Assembly (NCBI GenBank): GCA_033721095.1
Contig: JAWWBG010000101.1
Span: 1-9,211, forward strand
DNA from: JAWWBG01 sp033721095
GTDB lineage: Bacteria > Actinomycetota > Nitriliruptoria > Nitriliruptorales > Nitriliruptoraceae
DNA length: 9,211 nt
Direction: 5' to 3'
The notes under the pieces were generated by a model. It was not told the DNA's origin. It ran no database searches and saw nothing but the letters and a program-made list of their open reading frames with translations. The translations under genes were made by a program, and so were the position numbers. Positions 1 through 4,771 of this stretch are shown here, piece by piece. The first letter of the stretch is position 1; each line of letters starts with the position of its first letter.

Positions 1-209
1 AGGACGCCGAGACCGGCGCGCTGCCACAGGTGCGGGCGGCGCTGGATCCCGACGCCGAGGGCGGCGAGTACTGGGGGCCGGGCGGCTTCCAGGAGCTGTT
101 CGGGCCACCCGTCCGGGTCCGCGCCCGCCGCCTCGCCCACAACGAGGACATCCAGCGCCGCCTGTGGGAGGTGTCCGAGGAGCTCACGGGCGTTCGGTAC
201 CAGATCTGA
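1..209 (+). CDS. Short-chain dehydrogenase/reductase (SDR) family protein, C-terminal fragment
   Basis: This is the 3' end of a gene that starts before the window. The frame beginning at base 3 is open for 68 codons and ends at TGA 207-209. The residues GGEYWGPGGFQELFG, then a gap, then RRLWEVSEELTGVRY match the C-terminal tail of SDR oxidoreductases of the retinol-dehydrogenase/protochlorophyllide-reductase-like type. In these a Gly/Pro-rich stretch with a 'YWGP' motif is followed by an 'A-rLW-SEeLTGV' helix near the C-terminus. The NAD(P)-binding Rossmann motif and the YxxxK active site would lie upstream and cannot be seen, so substrate and cofactor are unknown. The stop is 15 bp from the stop of the convergent PH-domain gene. 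The family call rests only on the tail motif and is moderately secure. Confidence 0.7.
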   Translation, partial: DAETGALPQVRAALDPDAEGGEYWGPGGFQELFGPPVRVRARRLAHNEDIQRRLWEVSEELTGVRYQI

Positions 210-224
210 TCCGCGCGCCCGGCA

Positions 225-827
225 TCACTCGCCCAGCAGCCGCCGCTTCTGCTGTTCGAACTGCTCCTGGGTCAGGTCACCGCGATCACGGAGCTCGGCG
301 AGATCCTTGAGCTGGGCGGCCGTGTCGCGGGGCCCACCTCCCTCGAGCTGGAGGACACGTTCCTCGCGTGCCTTGTAGACCATCGACTGGAAGCCCTCGG
401 GATCCGGCACGTCGGTCAAGAGGCTCTGGCCCTTCTCGCCGGCGGACTCGAGCAGCACATCGCCGTAGCGGAGCATGCGTTCGACGACGTTCTGCTCGAA
501 CCGGACATCGTGGATGGACTCGAGCGGGATCTCGATGGAGCTCTTCGAGATGATCCCCGTGCGCACGATGATGCGCTCGGTCGTCAACGCGTAGACCACG
601 AACTTGCGGTTGATGATCGGCGGCACCGACAGCACCGCCCAGACCAGCACGATCACGAGCACGGTCGCGCCGAGCGCCGTGCCCTCCAGGTCCGTCGCGA
701 ACGCGATCACGATCCCCGCCACGGCCAGGATCGTCCAGACCCCGACCACGAGCAGGGTTCGCCAGTGTGGGTGCAGCTCCGCGACGATGGTTTCGTCGTC
801 GGTGAGGAACTTCTCGGGATAGCGCAC
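225..827 (-). CDS. PH domain-containing membrane protein with C-terminal SHOCT domain
   Basis: Predicted 200-residue inner-membrane protein. Residues 1-23 read VRYPEKFLTDDETIVAELHP, a typical opening of the bacterial PH-domain (bPH2, YdbS-like) family. Two hydrophobic helices follow, about 24-44 and 51-69. A cytoplasmic bPH domain lies at about 71-155 (FVVYALTTERIIVRTGII, then IPLESIHDVRFEQ and YGDVLLESAGE). A charged linker leads to a SHOCT-like helix pair at about 169-198 (LKDLAELRDRGDLTQEQFEQQKRRLL). The function of the family is not established; lipid or protein binding at the membrane is the usual suggestion. I chose the GTG at 825-827 because AGGA lies 6 nt before it and the family N-terminus starts there. 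The frame extends upstream to 941, but the extra 38 residues are basic, lack family motifs and would overlap the divergent lipoprotein gene. Confidence 0.85.
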   Translation of the reverse strand: MRYPEKFLTDDETIVAELHPHWRTLLVVGVWTILAVAGIVIAFATDLEGTALGATVLVIVLVWAVLSVPPIINRKFVVYALTTERIIVRTGIISKSSIEIPLESIHDVRFEQNVVERMLRYGDVLLESAGEKGQSLLTDVPDPEGFQSMVYKAREERVLQLEGGGPRDTAAQLKDLAELRDRGDLTQEQFEQQKRRLLGE

Positions 828-856
828 GGCTCGTCCTGTCGGCCACCGGCGGATCA

Positions 857-869
857 GTGCATCGTGCAC
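857..869 (+). repeat. Small inverted repeat in the divergent promoter region
   Basis: GTGCA-TCG-TGCAC is a perfect 5-bp inverted repeat with a 3-nt centre. It lies where the spacer of the rightward promoter would be and touches the leftward -10 box, so it is placed like an operator that could affect both genes. No regulator is known, and a repeat this short can occur by chance. Confidence 0.3.
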
Positions 870-873
870 ACTA
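868..873 (-). promoter_or_regulatory. Candidate -10 box for the PH-domain gene
   Basis: On the minus strand the hexamer TAGTGT fits the actinobacterial TANNNT pattern. It would start RNA near base 861, giving a leader of about 34 nt before the GTG at 827. No clear -35 is seen. It overlaps the opposing candidate box at 872-877. Prediction by pattern only. Confidence 0.3.
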
Positions 874-877
874 TTGT
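872..877 (+). promoter_or_regulatory. Candidate -10 box for the first lipoprotein gene
   Basis: TATTGT fits TANNNT. It would start RNA near base 884, leaving a leader of about 18 nt that contains the GAGG ribosome-binding site at 890-893. The -35 is not recognisable. Prediction by pattern and spacing only. Confidence 0.35.
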
Positions 878-901
878 CGCGCGATCGACGAGGCTGGTCA
901 C

Positions 902-1387
902 ATGCGCCCTGCAGTTCCCACCGCTGCTGCCGCACTCGCACTGGGGCTCGCCTTCGTCGCCTGCGGGGGTGGGGACGACCTCGCCGAGAACCTGCTCGAG
1001 GACCAGATCAACGACGCACTCGGATCCGAGGGCGACTTCGACCTCGACATCGGCCAGGACGCCTCGCTGCCGGAGGGATTCCCCGACGACGTCCCCGTGC
1101 CGAGCCTGGACGTCCAGTCCTCGACGTCGGCCGTCGAGGGCGGCGAGCAGATCTTCAGCGTCGCCTTCGTTGGTGGTGGCGACGTCCTCGCCGTGGCCGA
1201 CGGGCTGCGCAACCGGTTCCGGGCGCAGGGCTGGGATGTTGGCGATGACTTCTCGCAGGAGGCCGACGGCATGCGAACGGAAGGCTTCAACGCCAGCCAG
1301 GGTGACCGCGAGGCCGTCGTGATCGTCTCGGCAACCCAGGACGGCCAGGTTGCCGTGTCGATGGTCGTCAACCAGCCAGCGGGCTGA
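902..1387 (+). CDS. Putative secreted lipoprotein, tandem paralogue 1
   Basis: Predicted 161-residue protein of unknown function. A hydrophobic signal segment (residues 5-20, Ala/Leu-rich) ends at FVAC-GGGDD, a near-lipobox with Cys21 as the likely lipidated residue; Phe at -3 is not ideal. The mature part is acidic: a short helix-like stretch LAENLLEDQINDALG (27-41), an Asp-rich stretch, then the hallmark LPEGFPDDVPVP (56-67) and a mixed alpha/beta C-terminal domain with a GLRNRFRAQGWDV segment (101-113). The ATG at 902 is preceded by GAGG at 890-893 with 8-nt spacing; the frame is open further up to 857, but that part has no signal peptide. It is a clear paralogue of the next gene, sharing the AEN helix, the P-FP-VP motif and the overall order. 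It resembles hypothetical lipoproteins of actinobacteria. No enzymatic motif is visible. Confidence 0.8.
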   Translation: MRPAVPTAAAALALGLAFVACGGGDDLAENLLEDQINDALGSEGDFDLDIGQDASLPEGFPDDVPVPSLDVQSSTSAVEGGEQIFSVAFVGGGDVLAVADGLRNRFRAQGWDVGDDFSQEADGMRTEGFNASQGDREAVVIVSATQDGQVAVSMVVNQPAG

Positions 1388-1415
1388 CGAGATCCGACCG
1401 GCGAGTCCCGTCGCC

Positions 1416-1421
1416 TATGGT
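1416..1421 (+). promoter_or_regulatory. Candidate -10 box for the second lipoprotein gene
   Basis: TATGGT fits TANNNT. The predicted start near 1428 gives a leader of about 19 nt carrying AGGGGAG (1433-1439). A weak -35-like TCCGAC lies at 1393-1398 with 17-bp spacing. It implies that the second lipoprotein, hydrolase and mscL genes could be transcribed separately from the first lipoprotein gene. Confidence 0.35.
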
Positions 1422-1446
1422 TGGCCCTGATCAGGGGAGAGTCCGC

Positions 1447-1980
1447 ATGCACCTTTCACAAATCATGGTCGCCTCTTGCGCCGCCGTGCTGCTCGCCGTG
1501 GGCTGTTCGGGCGACACCGTCGCCGAGAACATCGCCGAGAACGCCCTCGAGGACGCCCTCGGCGGCGAGGCAGACGTCGATTTCGACGAAGACGGCGGCA
1601 TCACGGTCGAGACGTCGGAGGGAACGTTCGAACAGAACATCGGCGGCTCGGTTCCCGACGACTTCCCGGCCAACGTGCCGTTGCTCGACTTCGAGGTTCA
1701 GCATTCGCTCTCCATGACAGACGATGAGGTGCGTGGCTGGACCGTCACGATGGCTGGCACCGGGAGCGCGACGGCGATTGCCGAGACCATCAAGTCGGAC
1801 TTCGCCGATGCCGGCTTCTCGGTGTCGAACGAGAGCACGTCGACGAGCGACGACCATGTGACCATCACCATGTTCTTCGAGAGCGAGACGCACACGGCCA
1901 TCGTCGGGGTCAACGAGAACGCTGACGCAGGCGAGACGATCGTGTCGTACATCGTCAACGAGGTCGACGCGACCAGCTGA
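1447..1980 (+). CDS. Putative secreted lipoprotein, tandem paralogue 2
   Basis: Predicted 177-residue acidic lipoprotein of unknown function. The signal segment MVASCAAVLLAVGC (7-20) ends at a lipobox-like site with Cys20 as the probable lipid anchor. Then come VAENIAENALEDALGG (25-40), an Asp-rich segment ADVDFDEDGGI (42-52), a short beta-like stretch to GG67, the shared SVPDDFPANVPL motif (68-79) and an alpha/beta domain with a helix IAETIKSDFADAGFSV (111-126). The ATG at 1447 has AGGGGAG at 1433-1439 with 7-nt spacing. Compared with the upstream paralogue it carries an extra segment of about 18 residues (GGITVETSEGTF and flank) between the Asp-rich stretch and the P-FP motif. The stop codon overlaps the ribosome-binding site of the hydrolase gene, suggesting coupled translation. 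Binding or sensing at the cell surface is only a guess. Confidence 0.82.
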   Translation: MHLSQIMVASCAAVLLAVGCSGDTVAENIAENALEDALGGEADVDFDEDGGITVETSEGTFEQNIGGSVPDDFPANVPLLDFEVQHSLSMTDDEVRGWTVTMAGTGSATAIAETIKSDFADAGFSVSNESTSTSDDHVTITMFFESETHTAIVGVNENADAGETIVSYIVNEVDATS

Positions 1981-1986
1981 GGACCA

Positions 1987-2667
1987 GTGACGGACGCCCT
2001 CCGCCTTCACGCCGGCAGCGACGGCACCGTCAGCGCTGTCGCCCATCGGCCCGCACGTCCACGCGGCCAGGCCTTCCTGCTGTTCCACGGTGCGGGCGGA
2101 TCGCTCGAAACGCCCGGGCTCGTGGCCCTGTGCGAGGTCCTCGCCGACCTCGGACACCTGGCAGTCCGTGCCAACCTTCCCTACCGCGAGACCGGTCGTC
2201 GGACGCCGCCACGGGCGGAGCTCGCGGTTGACGGTCTCGCGGCGATCGCGACTGCCGCACGACGGGAGCTGGGTCCGCGTCGAGACTGGGTGCTCGGCGG
2301 CAAGTCCTACGGTGGCCGCGTCGCCAGCCTGGGCGTCGCGGGAGCCGTGCAGGCGGCGGGGCTCCTGTTCTACGGGTACCCGCTGCATCCGCCGGGCAAG
2401 CCCGAGCGCCTCCGCGTCGACCACTGGTCGAGCCTCGACGTCCCCGGATTGTTCCTCCAGGGTGATCGCGACCCGTTCTGCGACTTGGCGCTGCTGCGCC
2501 GGCATCGCCGGAAGTGGGCCGGCACGCTGACCCTCGAGGTGATTGCTGGCGGCGACCATTCCCTGCGGGTCGCCGCCAAGGCCGCACCGAATGGCCGGGC
2601 CCGATCAGAAGTCGACGTGGTCAAGGACCTCGGGCCCGCCATCAAGACCTGGATCGACTCGATCTGA
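1987..2667 (+). CDS. Alpha/beta hydrolase, TEX30/KANL3-like (dienelactone hydrolase-type fold)
   Basis: Predicted 226-residue soluble hydrolase. Visible elements in fold order are the oxyanion-hole HGAGG (34-38); NLPYRETGRR (63-72), typical of the TEX30/KANL3 branch; the nucleophile elbow GGKSYGGR with Ser107 (104-111); the acid strand LFLQGDRDPF with Asp162 as the likely acid; and GGDHSL with His191. A full Ser-Asp-His triad is present, so it is probably an active esterase or related hydrolase; the substrate cannot be read from the sequence. Length and motif spacing are normal. The start is GTG 1987, six bases after the upstream stop, with GAGG at 1979-1982 overlapping that stop; the 4-nt spacing is short, but no other start fits. 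mscL follows after 25 bp, so lipoprotein, hydrolase and mscL are likely co-transcribed. Confidence 0.87.
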   Translation: MTDALRLHAGSDGTVSAVAHRPARPRGQAFLLFHGAGGSLETPGLVALCEVLADLGHLAVRANLPYRETGRRTPPRAELAVDGLAAIATAARRELGPRRDWVLGGKSYGGRVASLGVAGAVQAAGLLFYGYPLHPPGKPERLRVDHWSSLDVPGLFLQGDRDPFCDLALLRRHRRKWAGTLTLEVIAGGDHSLRVAAKAAPNGRARSEVDVVKDLGPAIKTWIDSI

Positions 2668-2692
2668 GACCACGCGCCAAGGAGGTGCCGCA

Positions 2693-3118
2693 GTGCTGCA
2701 GGAGTTCCGTGACTTCATCAACAAGGGCAACGTCGTCGATCTCGCCGTCGCGTTCGTGCTCGGTGTCGCGTTCAAGCCAATCGTCGACTCGATCGTCGAG
2801 CGCGTCCTCATGCCGGCGATCGGCGTCCTCGTCGGACAGCCCAACTTCGACACGCTCGGGACGTTTGCGTGCGAGAACATCCCCCCCGACGGACCGGCCG
2901 AGGGGCTGATCGTGACCGGAGGCCAGATGTGCGCCGGGTCGGTGGGTGCCGTCATCACGGCCGTCACGAGCTTCCTGCTGGTCGCCGGCGCGCTCTTCTT
3001 CGTCGTTCGGGCCTACAACCGGCTCCAACGCGAGCCCGAGGCCGCACCGAAGGAGGCGGACGCCGGGCCGACCGAGATCGACCTGCTGACCGAGATCCGC
3101 GACGCCCTGGCAAAGTAG
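2693..3118 (+). CDS. mscL: Large-conductance mechanosensitive channel MscL
   Basis: Predicted 141-residue inner-membrane channel that opens under membrane tension and releases solutes during hypo-osmotic shock; the family forms pentamers. The N-terminal amphipathic helix FRDFINKGNVVDLAVAFVLG runs into TM1 (to about residue 47), with the family signature GNVVDLAV. An extracytoplasmic loop spans about 48-82, TM2 about 84-106 (VGAVITAVTSFLLVAGALFF), then the RAYNRLQRE linker and the C-terminal bundle helix DLLTEIRDALAK. The start is GTG 2693 with a consensus AAGGAGGT at 2679-2686 and 6-nt spacing; the frame is open far upstream but overlaps the hydrolase. Odd points are Cys60 and Cys80 in the outer loop and Phe21 at the position of the E. 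coli pore residue Val23. The gene ends 5 bp from the convergent malic enzyme stop. Confidence 0.96.
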   Translation: MLQEFRDFINKGNVVDLAVAFVLGVAFKPIVDSIVERVLMPAIGVLVGQPNFDTLGTFACENIPPDGPAEGLIVTGGQMCAGSVGAVITAVTSFLLVAGALFFVVRAYNRLQREPEAAPKEADAGPTEIDLLTEIRDALAK

Positions 3119-3123
3119 GTCGC

Positions 3124-4647
3124 TCAGCTCTCCTCGACAGCCGGGCGGACCAGCTCCGCACGCTCGTCGAAGCGGCGTGCCACGGCCCGCTGCACGGCGC
3201 GACGCGCAGCCTCGTGCTCGGAGGCCTCGGTCTCCTCCTCGAGTGACCCTCGCGAGCCCGGTCGCACGTGCCCCTGGTCACGGGCCGTGATCATCACGGC
3301 CTCCGCGACGGCGTCCGGGACCGAGCGGTCGAATGGCGAGGGGATGATGTAGTCGGTTGCGAGCCCCGGGCCCACGAGGTCGGCGATCGCGTGCGCGGCC
3401 GCGATCTTCATCTCGTCGGTCACCTTGGTGGCGGCGGCGTCCAGGAGTCCCCGGAAGAGCCCGGGAAAACACAGCACGTTGTTGATCTGGTTGGGGAAGT
3501 CGGATCGTCCGGTGGCCATGACGCGCACGTGACCGAGCGCCTCGTCGGGCATGATCTCCGGCGTGGGGTTGGCCAGGGCAAACACGATCCGGTCCCGGCT
3601 CATCCGCTGCACGTTCTCGAGCGACAGCGTGCCCCCGGCCGAGACGCCGATGAACACGTCGGCGCCCTCGAGGGCCTCCGCCTGGCCACCCTCGAGGCCG
3701 CGCGGGTTGGTCTGCTTGGCGATGCGGCGCCGAATCGGGTCGACGCCCTTGCGGCGCGGCTCGATGATCCCGTCGCGGTCGACCCCCACGATGTCGCTGA
3801 CACCGGCGGCCGCCAAGAGGTTGATGATCGCCACGCCGGCGGCCCCAACGCCCTGGACCACGACCTGCAGCGCCGACAGCTCCTTGCCGATGAGCTTGGC
3901 TGCGTTCAGCAGCGCAGCGAGACAGACGACCGCCGTCCCGTGCTGATCGTCGTGGAACACCGGGATGTCGAGGCGCTGGCGCAGCTTGCCCTCGATCTCG
4001 AAACAGCGCGGCGCAGCAATGTCCTCGAGGTTGATGCCACCGAAGCCGCTGGCGATCCGGGCAACGGTGTCGACGAACTCGTCGGGGTCATCGGCGTCGA
4101 CGAGGATCGGCCACGCGTCCACGTGCCCGAACTCCCGGAAGAGCATCGCCTTGCCCTCCATCACGGGCAGTGCTGCCAGCGGCCCGATGTCGCCGAGCCC
4201 GAGCACCGCGGTGCCGTCGGTCACGACCGCGACCGTGTTCGACTTGATCGTCATCCGGTAGGCGGCGATCGGGTCCTCCTCGATCGCCGCGCAGATCCGT
4301 GCGACACCGGGCGTGTAGACCAGCGCGAGGTCGCGGGAGTCGGTCAGGTCCATCTTGTTCTGGACCCGGATCTTGCCGCCGACGTGTGCCTCGAGGACAT
4401 CGTCGGTCATGGCCAGCAGCTCGACACCGTCAACGGCCGCAACGGTCGCAGCGACCTCCTCGGCGTGGTCGTCGCCGCGCACCTCGATCGCGATGTCACG
4501 GAAGATGACGTGGCGCTGGGACTCGATCCGGTCGGTCGACACCAGCTCGGCGCCGGCCTCGTCGATGGCCGCGGTCACGCGCGCCAACATGCCGGGAGCG
4601 TTCTCGATCGCCAGCCGCAGCGTGACGCGGTGGGTCTGGCCCGGCAC
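3124..4647 (-). CDS. NAD(P)-dependent malic enzyme with N-terminal ACT domain
   Basis: Predicted 507-residue cytosolic enzyme converting malate to pyruvate and CO2 with reduction of NAD(P). An ACT domain occupies about residues 6-80 (VTLRLAIENAPGMLARVTAAI), a likely allosteric sensor of an amino acid or other small ligand. The malic domain follows: YTPGVARIC with Tyr111, SNTVAVVTDGTAVLGLGDIG (136-155), VMEGKAMLF with the likely catalytic Lys166, NLEDI with Glu208/Asp209, and FHDDQHGT with metal-binding Asp233/Asp234. The Rossmann domain has VQGVGAAG (264-271), Asp290 after strand 2 (suggesting NAD), ANPTPEI and FPNQINN (384-390). A charged tail beyond about 457 is extra to the core. It lacks the phosphotransacetylase domain of long MaeB forms. 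I chose GTG 4647 because GAGGA lies 6 nt before it; a GTG two codons earlier (4653) touches the Shine-Dalgarno. Confidence 0.93.
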   Translation of the reverse strand: MPGQTHRVTLRLAIENAPGMLARVTAAIDEAGAELVSTDRIESQRHVIFRDIAIEVRGDDHAEEVAATVAAVDGVELLAMTDDVLEAHVGGKIRVQNKMDLTDSRDLALVYTPGVARICAAIEEDPIAAYRMTIKSNTVAVVTDGTAVLGLGDIGPLAALPVMEGKAMLFREFGHVDAWPILVDADDPDEFVDTVARIASGFGGINLEDIAAPRCFEIEGKLRQRLDIPVFHDDQHGTAVVCLAALLNAAKLIGKELSALQVVVQGVGAAGVAIINLLAAAGVSDIVGVDRDGIIEPRRKGVDPIRRRIAKQTNPRGLEGGQAEALEGADVFIGVSAGGTLSLENVQRMSRDRIVFALANPTPEIMPDEALGHVRVMATGRSDFPNQINNVLCFPGLFRGLLDAAATKVTDEMKIAAAHAIADLVGPGLATDYIIPSPFDRSVPDAVAEAVMITARDQGHVRPGSRGSLEEETEASEHEAARRAVQRAVARRFDERAELVRPAVEES

Positions 4648-4674
4648 CGACACTCCTCGCTGGCAGCTCGCCGG

Positions 4675-4680
4675 AGCCTA
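4675..4680 (-). promoter_or_regulatory. Candidate -10 box for the malic enzyme gene
   Basis: TAGGCT on the minus strand fits TANNNT. RNA would start near 4668, about 20 nt before the GTG start, with the GAGGA ribosome-binding site (4654-4658) inside that short leader. No -35 is recognised. Confidence 0.35.
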
Positions 4681-4709
4681 CGCAGGTCGGGGGCCGGGTC
4701 GCGCGGCTC

Positions 4710-4715
4710 TATCAT
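4710..4715 (+). promoter_or_regulatory. Candidate -10 box for the transketolase gene
   Basis: TATCAT fits TANNNT and is the most AT-rich stretch of the divergent region. RNA would begin near 4722, giving a leader of about 50 nt. No riboswitch-like conserved motif was recognised in the leader. Pattern-based only. Confidence 0.35.
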
Positions 4716-4771
4716 CGCTGGCGCGCGCCGCCCGGCCTTCCCTCGCGAACTCCTCGGAACCTGGACGATCC

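Noticed and set aside
510..1322. Long open frame on the plus strand opposite the PH-domain gene and across the first lipoprotein gene
   Set aside because: The translation is low-complexity and Arg/Asp/Thr-rich with no family motifs. It overlaps two better-supported genes in other frames, as expected of high-GC shadow frames.
4654..4771. Riboswitch (for example thiamine pyrophosphate) before the ThDP-dependent transketolase
   Set aside because: No recognisable thi-box motif; the leader is short and G/C-rich without the expected conserved blocks.
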